Below, piece by piece: positions 56,196 through 64,000 of a DNA stretch of 64,000 nt. Source of the stretch: Streptomyces geranii (GTDB lineage: Bacteria > Actinomycetota > Actinomycetes > Streptomycetales > Streptomycetaceae); assembly GCF_002954775.1 (NCBI RefSeq), contig NZ_KZ672952.1, positions 376,883-440,882 of the forward strand. Reading direction: 5' to 3'. The notes under the pieces are model-generated. The model was given only the letters and a program-made list of their open reading frames with translations. It was not told the origin of the DNA and made no database searches. The translations under genes and the position numbers were made by a program. Each line of letters begins with the position of its first letter. Position 1 is the first letter of the stretch.

Positions 56196-57046
56196 TCAGC
56201 GGGGCCCGGCCCCGTCACGGTCCGACCAGGCCGCATACCTGACGGGCAGAACCCCATCCCGGCCTCACAGACGGCGACCGACGACCGCGACTGATCCCAC
56301 CGCTCACGGCCACTCGGCCAGCTGCCGGTTACTGACCCACGCTCCTAGCCGTGTCATCGCAGCCCAGGGCCACTACCTCCTGGCCGTCAAGGGCAACCAG
56401 AAAAAGCTCCGCAAACAACTCAAGACGCTGCCCTGGCACGAGATCCCGCTACAAAACCGCACCACGGCCACCGGCCGCGGCCGCCGCGAGGTCCGCCGCC
56501 TGAAGGTCTGCACCGTCCAACCCGGCCTGCTCTTCCCCCACGCCGTCCAGGCCATCGAGATCAAGCGCCGCCGCACCCACCGCAAGACCGGAAAGGTCCA
56601 GACGAAGACCGTCTACGCCATCACCAGCCTGACCCCGGACCAGGCCAACCCTTCCCAGCTCGCCGAACTGATCCAGAACCACTGGTCAGTTGAGGCCCTG
56701 CACCATGTCAGGGACGTGACCTACGGTGAGGACGCCTCGCGGATACGTACCGGCACCGCACCGCGCGCCATGGCCACCATGCGCAACCTGGCCATCGGTC
56801 TGATGCGGCAAGCCGGCTGGACCAACATCTCCGCCGCAATCGATCACTACAGGTCCCATCCCGAGTACGCCACCGCCATGCTCGATCTCACTACGTGAGA
56901 ATGCATCAGCCCTGTCAGGGACGGAGAAATTCAGGTCCCCCCTTCTGCGTACTTCGGGATGCCGAAAATACTCTGCGGCACAAGGGAATCGGCCACCTTG
57001 TACCGTGGGGTACAGGTGACTGGGCGACGGGCGGTGTGGAGGTTCC

Positions 57047-57715
57047 ATGGTTCGGTCGTTCCTTCGGCGTCGGCGGGCGACCTCGGGCCTCCCGGTCCCG
57101 GACGCGTGTACGCCCGGCCTGCACGCCCTGGCCACCCGGCACCTGCTGCTCCACACCCCGGTGACCCGGCTCGACGCGTTGGCCGCCATCGCCACGGGCG
57201 CGGACCCCGAGGCCCAGCGCTGGCAGGGCAACCACATGGACCAGGTCGTGCCGGACACCGACACCAGACAGGCGCTGCTGCGCATGGGCCCCGCCGGCGC
57301 CACCCCCCGTTGGTTCATCAAGTCCAACCCCGAGCTGGCCAAGCCCTTCGAACCCAGCCCCGGGATGCCCGAGTTCATGGTCTGCGTACACCGTGACACC
57401 GGGCGCTACGCCGGGTACCTCGAACTCGACCACGACAATGGTGAGATCGGCGGCATTCTCGCCCCCGGCCATCGAGGCCAGGGCCTCGGCGCCGAACTGT
57501 TCCTGGCGGGAGCCGAGTTCGCCCATGACCACGCCGGTCTGCCGACGGTACGGGCGGGCACCGCGACAGCGAACGTCGCGTGCCGCCGTGCCCTGGAACG
57601 CGCGGGCTTCGTCCCGGCCCCCGGCCCGGCCCGCCACACCCTGCCGGACGGCCGCGAGTTGGACACCGTCTGGTACCTGCACGAAGGCCCGGCGTCGACG
57701 TGCGCGGGACGTTGA
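57047..57715 (+). CDS. GNAT-family N-acetyltransferase
   Basis: 222 residues, ATG with GGAGG upstream. The acetyl-CoA motif GEIGGILAPGHRGQGLGAELFLAGAEFAHDHAG (about 140-172) and VRAGTATANVACRRALERAGFVPAPGP are clear. An N-terminal part of about 100 residues is unusual for minimal GNATs and may bind the acceptor. Located just right of the mobile region. The 130 bases between it and the IS hold nothing recognisable. Confidence 0.85.
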   Translation: MVRSFLRRRRATSGLPVPDACTPGLHALATRHLLLHTPVTRLDALAAIATGADPEAQRWQGNHMDQVVPDTDTRQALLRMGPAGATPRWFIKSNPELAKPFEPSPGMPEFMVCVHRDTGRYAGYLELDHDNGEIGGILAPGHRGQGLGAELFLAGAEFAHDHAGLPTVRAGTATANVACRRALERAGFVPAPGPARHTLPDGRELDTVWYLHEGPASTCAGR

Positions 57716-57932
57716 GACTGGAACAGGAGAGCACAGGACGGGACAAGTGCGGGTCTGCGACGGCGGCCGGTCAGGGCAGTTCGACGTGTACGGCCCCGTC
57801 GCCGTTCCCCGACTGCGCGGACTCTGGACACGCACGGGCAGATCCAGGCGTTCGTCGCCTGTTGTCGGGCGGAGAGGAAGACGTCCCGGTGGTCGATGAC
57901 GCCGTTCTGCACCGCCAGTACGGGGATGCGCC

Positions 57933-58094
57933 GACGACAACCTGGCCATCGTAGACCCGGACCTGCGGGTGCGCGGAATCGGCGGGCTCCGTATCGCCGA
58001 CGCCTCGGTGATGCCGTCCATCCCGGCGGCGAACACCAAGGCCAACGTGATCGCCATCGCGGAACGGGCAGCCGAACTCCTCCGGCGCACCTAG
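57933..58094 (+). pseudogene. C-terminal fragment of a GMC oxidoreductase
   Basis: 53 codons: NLAIVDPDLRVRGIGGLRIA, then DASVMPSIPAANTKANVIAI, the FAD-binding C-terminal signature of choline-dehydrogenase-like GMC enzymes. No start and no N-terminal part; the sequence before it (57716-57932) shows no gene. Confidence 0.75.
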
Positions 58095-58119
58095 GGTCTG
58101 CCGTGGCGCGGATACGGCG

Positions 58120-58908
58120 TCAGGCGGCGGCCAGCGCCAGGCGTTCGCTGATCTCGCCCGCCACGGCCAGCACCCGCTGGGCGACCTCGGCCTCCGCCTC
58201 CGGGTACAGGCGGGAGGCGAGGGCGGCCACGCTCACCGCCGCCACGACCTGCTCGCCCTGGCTGCGGATCGGCGCGGCGATGCCCACGACGTCGGGGTCG
58301 AGTTCGCCTCGGGTGACGGAGTAGCCGAGGCGGCGGATCCTGCCCAGGCGTTCGACCAGTGCGTCTACGTCGGTGAGGGTGGCCGGGGTGAAGCGGCGCA
58401 GTTCGGTGGCCTCCAGGAGTCGGCGTGCCTCGTCCTCGGGGCTCCAGGCGAGCAGGACGAGGGCGGCGGCTCCGGCGTTGAGGGGCAGGGCGCTGCCGCG
58501 CTCGTAGGAGATGCGTACCGCCTGTGCCTCGCTCTCCGCGCGGTCCACGCAGATGACCAGGTCGCCGGTGCGGCGGGTGAGCAGGACGGTCTCCCCCACC
58601 TCCTCGGCGAGGGCCTGCATCGAGGGAAGGGCGGTCTCGGACAGGCCGTAGCTGCGGCGGGCCAGCCGGGCGATCTCCAGGACCCGCAGGCCGAGCCGGA
58701 ACCCGCCGCCGGGCGCCTCCTCCAGGAAGCGGCCGGAGACGAGGCTCTGCAGATAGCGGTACGCGGTGGAGCGGGCGACCCCGAGCCGCTCGGCCACTGC
58801 CGTCCCGGAGATGACCAGGTGGGTGTCGTCGAACATGGTCAGGATGTCGAGTGCGCGATCGGCCGTGGAGTTGCGGTCGCGGTAGTTCGGGGACGCTGTT
58901 CCTGACAT
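58120..58908 (-). CDS. IclR-family transcriptional regulator
   Basis: 262 residues. N-terminal winged helix (NSTADRALDILTMFDDTHLVISGTAVAERLGVARSTAYRYLQSL, about 10-60) and a C-terminal effector domain (SYGLSETALPSMQALAEEVGETVLLTRR...YSVTRGELDPDVVGIAAPIR). ATG 58908 chosen because upstream sequence is not IclR-like. Same strand and immediately downstream of the FAD hydroxylase operon, so probably its local regulator, likely responding to an aromatic acid. That effector is inference. Confidence 0.9.
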   Translation of the reverse strand: MSGTASPNYRDRNSTADRALDILTMFDDTHLVISGTAVAERLGVARSTAYRYLQSLVSGRFLEEAPGGGFRLGLRVLEIARLARRSYGLSETALPSMQALAEEVGETVLLTRRTGDLVICVDRAESEAQAVRISYERGSALPLNAGAAALVLLAWSPEDEARRLLEATELRRFTPATLTDVDALVERLGRIRRLGYSVTRGELDPDVVGIAAPIRSQGEQVVAAVSVAALASRLYPEAEAEVAQRVLAVAGEISERLALAAA

Positions 58909-59002
58909 GCCGGACACTGTAGCGGCCGGGCGTGGTCCGGTGGGAGGTGGGCCCGTCGCGGTCACGGCCGGTTCCTGACAGGCCTGACAACGGTGGTCGG
59001 GT

Positions 59003-60709
59003 TCATGGGGTGACTCCTTCGATGCCTGAGTCGGGGGCGGCGTCAGCGTGGGCGGGAGGGGCCGCGGTGGGGGCGACCGCGAAGCGGCGGAGCTCCTCGG
59101 CGACCTGTGCGGCGCCGCCCGGTCGAAAGACCGCTGCCACCAAGCGGTCTGGGCGCACCAGGACGAAGTGACCTGCCAAGTCCCCAAGGAGCGTGCGTAG
59201 TCCGCTGTCGGCGTCCGTGATCTCCGCCCGGTGGCCGGTGCCGTCGAGTGCCCGGTCGGCGATGACCACCTCGACCTCGGTGGCGTCCGGGAGTCCGGCC
59301 CGGCCTGCCATCGTCCAGTCGGCCTCGGTGAGGCCCACGCCCAACAGGCTCCAGCCGGTGCCGAGGACGTCGTCGAGCGGGGTGAGGTGGTAACCGGGGC
59401 CGTGCAGTACGCGCGGTTGCGGGAGCGGGGCTCCGACGAGCGGGTGGGCTCGGCCCTCCGGGCGGATGACGGCTCCGGCCCGTATCCGGGTGTCGGGGCG
59501 GTAGCGCATCTCGGTGAGGTAGCGGCTTCCGGGGCGGGTCAACAGCGCGGCGCGCACCAGCAGATCCCTCAGGTGTGCCCGGGGGCGGCTGGTGGTCATG
59601 ACCGTCCGGCCGAGCCGTACGGAGAGGTCGATGACGGCCTGGGCATGCGGGCGGCGTTCCACGTCGTAGGTGTCGAGGAGGGCGTCGTCGGCCCGCCCGG
59701 CCACCACCTCCGCGAGTTTCCAGCAGAGGTTGGCGGCGTCCCGTACACCGGAGTTGAGGCCCTGGCCGGCGAACGGCGGCATCATGTGCGCGGCGTCGCC
59801 CAGCAGGAAGCAGCGGCCCACCCGCAGCCGTTCGGCGAGCAGCGCGTGGAAGCTGTACGCGACGGCTCGTTCCACCTGGTCCGGGGTGATCAGACGGTGC
59901 TGCCGGAGGAGGTTCCGCACCAGCTCGAACGACGGTTCCCCGCCTGCCCCGCCCTCCTCGGGGCGGAGCAGGAACTCGTAACGGCAGCGGCCGTCGCGGC
60001 CGGGGACGATCACCGTCGGGCGGGCCGGGTCGCCGATGTGCATGCCGTACCGCTCGCGGTGCGGGTCGCCCAGGGTGTCCAGGACGAGCCACACGTCGTC
60101 GGGGAAGCTGCGGCCCCGCATCGGGACGGACAGCAGTCGGCGTACCGTGCTCCGGCCACCGTCGCAGCCGAGGACGTAGTCGGCTGCGAGTTCCTCGGTG
60201 GGACGTCCGTCGCCGCCTTCGAGCGTCACGCGGACGCCGTGCGGGAGTTGGGTGAGCCCGGTCAGGGTGGTGCCGAAGCGGGCCTCGATGTTCGGGTGCC
60301 GGACGAGTTCGGCGCGGAGGACTCGTTCCAGGTCCGGTTGGGCGAAGGGGTTCTTGAAGGGGTGTCCGAAGCGGCGGTCGCCGGTGCCTCGGGCGTGTAC
60401 CAGGGGGCGGCCACCGACGCCGTAGTACTTGGTGCCGGTGCCGGGCACGATGATCGGGTAGACGGCGGTGGCCAGGTCGGCGGACTGCAGGGTGCGCAGT
60501 GATTCGTCGTCCAGGCTGATGGCCTTGGCGTCGTCGCTGGTGGTGGTGTTGCGTTCGACCAGCAGGACCCGTACGCCCCGCGAGCCCAGGAGGTGGGCGG
60601 CGGTCAGGCCGACGGGGCCCGCGCCGACGATCAGCACGGTGGGGTGGGTGGTGGCCGGAGCCGGGGACCGGCCCGGATCATGGCCTGCCGCCGGTGTCGG
60701 TTCGGTCAT
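59003..60709 (-). CDS. FAD-dependent aromatic hydroxylase (PHBH/MhpA family)
   Basis: 568 residues. FAD motif TVLIVGAGPVGLTAAHLLGSRGV, the DG motif GCDGGRSTVRRLL, and GRCFLLGDAAHMMPPFAGQGLNSGVRDAANL, followed by a thioredoxin-like C-terminal region as in phenol and 3-(3-hydroxyphenyl)propionate hydroxylases. It would hydroxylate a phenolic or aromatic-acid substrate with NAD(P)H and oxygen. The first residues are Pro/Ala-rich. Next to an SDR, Liv-type uptake genes and an IclR regulator, it belongs to an aromatic catabolic unit. Confidence 0.88.
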   Translation of the reverse strand: MTEPTPAAGHDPGRSPAPATTHPTVLIVGAGPVGLTAAHLLGSRGVRVLLVERNTTTSDDAKAISLDDESLRTLQSADLATAVYPIIVPGTGTKYYGVGGRPLVHARGTGDRRFGHPFKNPFAQPDLERVLRAELVRHPNIEARFGTTLTGLTQLPHGVRVTLEGGDGRPTEELAADYVLGCDGGRSTVRRLLSVPMRGRSFPDDVWLVLDTLGDPHRERYGMHIGDPARPTVIVPGRDGRCRYEFLLRPEEGGAGGEPSFELVRNLLRQHRLITPDQVERAVAYSFHALLAERLRVGRCFLLGDAAHMMPPFAGQGLNSGVRDAANLCWKLAEVVAGRADDALLDTYDVERRPHAQAVIDLSVRLGRTVMTTSRPRAHLRDLLVRAALLTRPGSRYLTEMRYRPDTRIRAGAVIRPEGRAHPLVGAPLPQPRVLHGPGYHLTPLDDVLGTGWSLLGVGLTEADWTMAGRAGLPDATEVEVVIADRALDGTGHRAEITDADSGLRTLLGDLAGHFVLVRPDRLVAAVFRPGGAAQVAEELRRFAVAPTAAPPAHADAAPDSGIEGVTP

Positions 60710-60840
60710 GGGTGGGCTCCGTGGTGGTCGTCGGGGCGGGCGGCGGGCTCGGTCGGCAGGCGGGTGCGCGGGCCCCTGGGGTCAGCGGCCGTTCGGCCCC
60801 GGCGTGGACCTCGCTGGGAGGGGAAGGGCCGGGGCGGCGG

Positions 60841-61635
60841 TCACCCCGCGTCGAGTGCCGACAGGCTCAGGTCGACCGCCGAGGCACCGCAGTCCGCCAT
60901 GAGGATGGCTCCCGTGACGACCGCCGAGCGCGGACCCGCGAGGAAGGCGATGACCTCGGCGATCTCCGGCGGCTGCGCCGCCCGGCGCAGCGGGACCAGC
61001 GATCCGGCACGCCGGTAGGCGGTGTCCCGGTCGAGTCCGGAGCGGGAGCCGACCTCGTCCATCACGCGGTCGAGCATCCGGGTGTGTACGGCGCCGGGGC
61101 AGACGACGTTCGCGCGCACGCCGTGGGGGCCGAAGTCGGCGGCCAGGGAGCGGGTGAGGCCGATGAGGGCGTGTTTGGAGGTGGTGTAGGCGGCGGCGCC
61201 GGGTACGGCGAGGGTCCCGGCGAGGGAGGAGACGAGCACCACGGAGCCGCCGGTTTCGATCAGCGCGGGCAGGGCGTGGCGGGTCGTCACATAGGCAGTG
61301 TCGAGGTTGGCGTGGAGGGTGTACTGCCAGCCGGGGTCCGGGTCCAGGACGCTGCCGAAGGTGCCGATGCCGGCGCAGCAGACCACCGCGTCGAGCCGTC
61401 CCCCGTTCCGCAGCGCGGCGTCGACCGCTCGGCGTACGTCGTTCTCGTCGGCGGCGTCGCCGGGGACGCCGACCGCCCGGGGCAGTGCGGTGACCTTGGC
61501 GAGGCCGGGGTCGTCGGGGCCGAGGGCGACGACGGCGGCTCCGCGCTCGGCCAGCAGTTCGGCGGTGGCGTAGCCGATGCCGCCTCCGCCGCCGGTGATC
61601 AGGACGGTGCGGCCGTCGAACTCCCGGGCGCTCAT
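60841..61635 (-). CDS. Short-chain dehydrogenase/reductase
   Basis: 264 residues. Cofactor loop TVLITGGGGGIGYATAELL, NAG-type motif CCAGIGTFG, catalytic Ser in VVLVSSLAGTLAV and YTTSK (Tyr and Lys four apart). The start overlaps the LivM stop. It oxidises or reduces an alcohol/ketone, plausibly in the same aromatic-acid route; the substrate is unknown. Confidence 0.9.
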   Translation of the reverse strand: MSAREFDGRTVLITGGGGGIGYATAELLAERGAAVVALGPDDPGLAKVTALPRAVGVPGDAADENDVRRAVDAALRNGGRLDAVVCCAGIGTFGSVLDPDPGWQYTLHANLDTAYVTTRHALPALIETGGSVVLVSSLAGTLAVPGAAAYTTSKHALIGLTRSLAADFGPHGVRANVVCPGAVHTRMLDRVMDEVGSRSGLDRDTAYRRAGSLVPLRRAAQPPEIAEVIAFLAGPRSAVVTGAILMADCGASAVDLSLSALDAG

Positions 61636-62672
61636 ACGGCGTCCACGGCGACGGGCTCGGACGCGGTGGGGGCCGGTTCGTCCTTCTTGCCGCGGTCGGT
61701 CACCGGGCGGCCGGTGCCGGGACCGGGGCGCGGTCCGAGCAGCCGGCGAGTGGCCCAGCACAGCAGTGGCCACACGCCCTGCGGGGCGAACCGGACGATG
61801 CCGATGAGCAGGACGCCCTCGATCACCAGGGAGAGCGTCTGCTCGCTCTGCAGGCCGCGGGTGAGGCCGTAGTAGACGACGGCCACGCCCAGGACCGGGC
61901 CCAGTATGGTGCCGGTGCCCCCGACCACGGTCATCAGGACGGCGTTGAGGCTCCAGGCGACGCCGGCCACGCCGTCCGGGGAGATGACGATGAACTGGAA
62001 GGCGATCACCGCCCCGGCGAGCCCGGTGATCCCGCTGGTGGGCAGCAGTGCGGCGAGCTGGTGGCGGCGGACGGCGACGCCGAGTCCGGCGGCGGCCGGT
62101 TCGTTGTCGCGGATCGCGGCCAGCCGGAGCCCGAAGTCGCTGTAGCGGGCGTAGAGGGTGAGTGCCATGGCGAGCGCGGCGACGAGTACGGCGAGCTGGA
62201 AGAGGTTGCCGCCGCTGGGTACGGCGTCGGCCGGGACGGTGACACCGCTGGCGCCGCCCGCCCAGGCCCAGTTGCGGATCAGGGCCTGGAGGGCGATGGC
62301 GACGGCGAGGGTGCCTATGGAGAAGTAGTCGCCGCGCAGTCGCAGCAGAGCGGCGGACAGCAGCAGCGAGAGCAGCATGGCGGCGACCGGCGCCGCCACC
62401 ACCGCGAGGGGCCAGCCCAGCCCGGTGTGGACGAGCAGCAGCGCGGCGGCGTAACCGCCGGTCGCGACGAAGGCGGCGGAGCCCAGGGAGACGAGGCCGC
62501 CGAATCCGGCGAGGATGTTCCAGGCCTGGGCGATGGCCAGGTAGCAGAGCAGGGTGACGCCGAGGTCGAGGGTGCCGCTGTCGAGGACCCCGCCGAGGGC
62601 GAAGCAGACCACGGTGGCCAGCAGCAGTGCGCTCGTCGGCCACCAGCGCCGTGGGACGGTCGTGAGTGTCAT
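61632..62672 (-). CDS. livM: Branched-chain-amino-acid-type ABC permease LivM
   Basis: 346 residues, ATG 62672. Multi-helix permease with the LivM pattern LSLGSAAFVATGGYAAALLL, GDYFSIGTLAVAIALQALI and GGTGTILGPVLGVAVVYY. The last 40 residues are hydrophilic. It overlaps LivH upstream and the SDR downstream. In this context the imported ligand is more likely an aromatic acid than leucine (inference). The two cognate ATPases (LivG/LivF) are not in the window. Confidence 0.9.
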   Translation of the reverse strand: MTLTTVPRRWWPTSALLLATVVCFALGGVLDSGTLDLGVTLLCYLAIAQAWNILAGFGGLVSLGSAAFVATGGYAAALLLVHTGLGWPLAVVAAPVAAMLLSLLLSAALLRLRGDYFSIGTLAVAIALQALIRNWAWAGGASGVTVPADAVPSGGNLFQLAVLVAALAMALTLYARYSDFGLRLAAIRDNEPAAAGLGVAVRRHQLAALLPTSGITGLAGAVIAFQFIVISPDGVAGVAWSLNAVLMTVVGGTGTILGPVLGVAVVYYGLTRGLQSEQTLSLVIEGVLLIGIVRFAPQGVWPLLCWATRRLLGPRPGPGTGRPVTDRGKKDEPAPTASEPVAVDAV

Positions 62673-63532
62673 CCGGCGTGCGCCTTTCGGAACAGGCCCT
62701 GCGGGCGGACCGCGAGGACGAGGAAGAAGGCCAGGTAGACGACCACGTCCCGCCAGCCGCCGCCGAACAAACCGACGCTGACGGACTGGAGGACACCCAG
62801 CGCCACGCCCGCCGCCAGCACTCCGCCCACACTGCCGATGCCCGCGAGGGCCATCACGGCGAAGCCGGTGAGCAGCAGCGGCAGTCCGCTGCTGGGCGTG
62901 AAGCTCTGGGCGACGCCGGTGAGCACTCCCCCGGCCGCCGCCAGTGCCGCCGCACCGGCGAAGGTCACGGCGTAGACGCGGTTGACGTCGATGCCGAGTA
63001 CGGCCGCGGTGTCGGGGTCGGCGGATGCGGCCCGTACGGCGCTGCCGGCCCGGGTCCTGGTGAGCGCCAGGTGGGTCGCGGCGCACAGGAGGACGGTGAG
63101 CCCGAAGGCGATGACGTAGACGGTCTGGACCCGTACGCCGAGCACGGACAGTCCGGTGTCGGCGTAGGCGGCGGGCAGGGCCTTGGGGTGGGTGCCGAAG
63201 GCGGCCTGGAAGAGCGCCTGGGCGAGCAGGGAGAGGCCGAAGGTGGCGACGAGCGGGGCGCTCTTGCTGCCTCTGAGGAGTGGTGTGAGGAGGTAGCGCT
63301 GGAGGGGGTAGGCGATCAGTGCCATGGCGGCCATGGCGAGTGGCAGCGCGACCAGGGGGTCCCAGCCGGCGTCCACGACGAGCAGCGAGGCCAGGTAGGC
63401 GCCGCCGATGACGAGTTCGCCGTGGGCCAGGTTCATCAGTCCGAGCACCCCGAAGACCAGGGAGATTCCCAGGCCGATCAGGGCGTACAGGCCGCCGGCC
63501 AGAATGCCGGCGGCGAGCACGTCGAGGCTCAT
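62669..63532 (-). CDS. livH: Branched-chain-amino-acid-type ABC permease LivH
   Basis: 287 residues: GGLYALIGLGISLVFGVLGLMNLAHGELVIGGAYLASLL at the N-terminus and SGLPLLLTGFAVMALAGIGSVGGVLAAGVALGVLQ near the C-terminus are LivH landmarks. GTGA/ATGA overlap with LivM. Forms the membrane channel with LivM. Confidence 0.92.
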   Translation of the reverse strand: MSLDVLAAGILAGGLYALIGLGISLVFGVLGLMNLAHGELVIGGAYLASLLVVDAGWDPLVALPLAMAAMALIAYPLQRYLLTPLLRGSKSAPLVATFGLSLLAQALFQAAFGTHPKALPAAYADTGLSVLGVRVQTVYVIAFGLTVLLCAATHLALTRTRAGSAVRAASADPDTAAVLGIDVNRVYAVTFAGAAALAAAGGVLTGVAQSFTPSSGLPLLLTGFAVMALAGIGSVGGVLAAGVALGVLQSVSVGLFGGGWRDVVVYLAFFLVLAVRPQGLFRKAHAG

Positions 63533-63566
63533 GTCTCGGCTCCCTTCTGCCGTTTCGGGGAACGGT

Positions 63567-64000
63567 TCAGTTCAGGCCGGACAGGGACTTCAGGGGGACG
63601 GCGCCCTTGGCGGGCCAGACCTGCTGGATCCTGCCGTTCTCCCACTGCCCGATGAAGGACGGGGTGGTGCTCTTGTTGTCGGTGAACTTCACGGGGCCGA
63701 GCGCGGACGACATGTCGGTGGTGGCGAGGGCCTTGTTGATGGCGGCGGGGGTGGCGTCGCCGGACCGGGAGACGGCGTCCAGGAGGAGTTGGGTCTCGTG
63801 GTAGCCGAGGGCGACCGAGCCGAGGTCGTTGAGCGTCGGGTACTTCTTCGCGAACTTGTCGACGATCATCTGCGTGTCGGGAAGTCCGGCGGAGTCGGTC
63901 CAGTTGAGCTGGACGAGGGTGCCGTCGCCCAGCGCGCCGAGTGAGCTCCAGCCAGGGGTCTGCGCGCACTGCAGGCCGATGGCGAGCTTCGGCTTGTACG
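63567..64000 (-). CDS. Liv-type substrate-binding protein, C-terminal part (5' end outside window)
   Basis: About 143 residues are visible, open to the right edge. TDSAGLPDTQMIVDKFAKKYP, LGYHETQLLLDAVSRSG and TPSFIGQWENGRIQQVWP are typical of the C-terminal lobe of family-6 periplasmic-binding proteins. It would capture the substrate for LivH/LivM. Confidence 0.85.
   Translation of the reverse strand, partial: YKPKLAIGLQCAQTPGWSSLGALGDGTLVQLNWTDSAGLPDTQMIVDKFAKKYPTLNDLGSVALGYHETQLLLDAVSRSGDATPAAINKALATTDMSSALGPVKFTDNKSTTPSFIGQWENGRIQQVWPAKGAVPLKSLSGLN

Larger units (their letters stand above)
53997..56344 (+). mobile_element. IS1182-like element with acetyltransferase passenger, nested in the ISAs1 element
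   Basis: Ends GAGCGCGGGTCAGTAAC (53997-54013) and the inverted partner at 56328-56344, 17 bp with one mismatch. Flanked by CTAG at 53993-53996 and 56345-56348; removing the element plus one CTAG restores the ISAs1 reading frame ([15 protein letters not shown]). Length 2348 bp. Confidence 0.9.
53551..56898 (+). pseudogene. ISAs1-type transposase, frameshifted, deleted and interrupted
   Basis: Begins at GTG 53551 (VPSSLIDVPA). The reading frame must change to follow DLHTLAQVLDEVPDPRRVRG, changes again before TAIARFATDSSPELRE, and lacks the segment between DPVHEPGAP and GVVVTADALHTQRAHA, where the first catalytic Asp (VDGKTVRGS-like) should be. It is split at the nested IS and resumes at 56349 with [20 protein letters not shown], ending in LDLTT. 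It cannot make active transposase. Confidence 0.85.
53402..56914 (+). mobile_element. ISAs1-family insertion sequence, dead, with a second IS nested in it
   Basis: Terminal inverted repeats: CAGGGCTGATGCGTTCTC at 53402-53419 and its complement with one change at 56897-56914. Without the nested insert and one CTAG copy the element is about 1.16 kb, the usual size for the family. No matching flanking target duplication was found. Confidence 0.8.

Noticed and set aside
52577..56914. Target-site duplication for the whole ISAs1-flanked segment
   Set aside because: The flanks at 52568-52576 and 56915-56924 do not match, nor do those of the single element at 53402, so no clean transposition unit can be claimed.
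1..64000. tRNA, rRNA or CRISPR features
   Set aside because: No cloverleaf-like sequence, rRNA motif or regularly spaced repeat array was seen anywhere in the window.

Overview
The window looks like a Streptomyces-type actinobacterial chromosome. Coding regions are GC-rich, GTG and TTG starts are common, genes often overlap by ATGA or GTGA, and it carries Rsb-type switch proteins, an ANTAR regulator, Tat-exported and subtilisin-like secreted proteins. The siderophore section (about 1-33.2 kb) is visibly less GC-rich than the rest, which suggests a separate history.

Region 1 (1 to about 33,160) is most of an iron-regulated nonribosomal siderophore locus; its left end lies outside the window. 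It holds two large NRPS genes on the minus strand. NRPS-1 (1-7479) runs off the edge. NRPS-2 (14455-21975) is complete. Their first C-A-T module and promoter are near-identical direct copies. Both first adenylation domains have a binding-pocket signature that I read as beta-alanine, and the cluster contains its own aspartate 1-decarboxylase (PanD). The second A domain of NRPS-2 reads as serine. Tailoring and supply genes are an ornithine N-hydroxylase, MbtH, a free-standing aryl-carrier-like protein, a PPM/LCMT-type methyltransferase, an iron-box-controlled DapB-like reductase and a divergent TcuA-like flavoprotein. Transport genes are a heterodimeric exporter-type ABC pair and a complete FecB/FecCD/FecCD/FepC-type importer. 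Two proteins fuse a siderophore-interacting (SIP) ferric-reductase domain to a methyltransferase fold with an eroded SAM loop. Seven 19-bp palindromes of the IdeR/DmdR type mark the transcription units. The assembled logic is: make beta-alanine and N5-hydroxyornithine, assemble and export a hydroxamate-containing peptide, re-import the ferric complex, and release iron with the SIP reductases.

Region 2 (about 33.2-34.2 kb) is a graveyard: remnants of an isoaspartyl-methyltransferase-like gene, a NUDIX gene and an IS110-type transposase. It probably marks the right border of the siderophore island.

Region 3 (34.2-42.3 kb) is a stress-signalling block: PRC-barrel protein, small membrane protein, RsbW-like ATP-binding protein, then a tightly overlapping RsbR-RsbS-RsbT-phosphatase-histidine kinase-response regulator/PP2C operon followed by a GAF-ANTAR protein. 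Region 4 (42.3-52 kb) holds a catalase, a sigma-like membrane protein, a subtilisin-family protease, a small secreted protein, a DUF4177 protein and a purple-acid-type phosphatase.

Region 5 (52-57 kb) is mobile: a truncated FAD amine oxidase ends exactly at an ISAs1-type right end. A TauE/SafE permease follows, then a full-length but dead ISAs1-type element. That element is interrupted by an IS1182-like element carrying an acetyltransferase passenger, with 17-bp inverted repeats and a CTAG target duplication. Region 6 (57-64 kb) is a GNAT gene, a GMC-oxidoreductase remnant and a probable aromatic-acid catabolic operon (IclR regulator, FAD hydroxylase, SDR, LivM, LivH and a partial binding protein) that runs off the right edge. 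I saw no rRNA, tRNA or CRISPR array.
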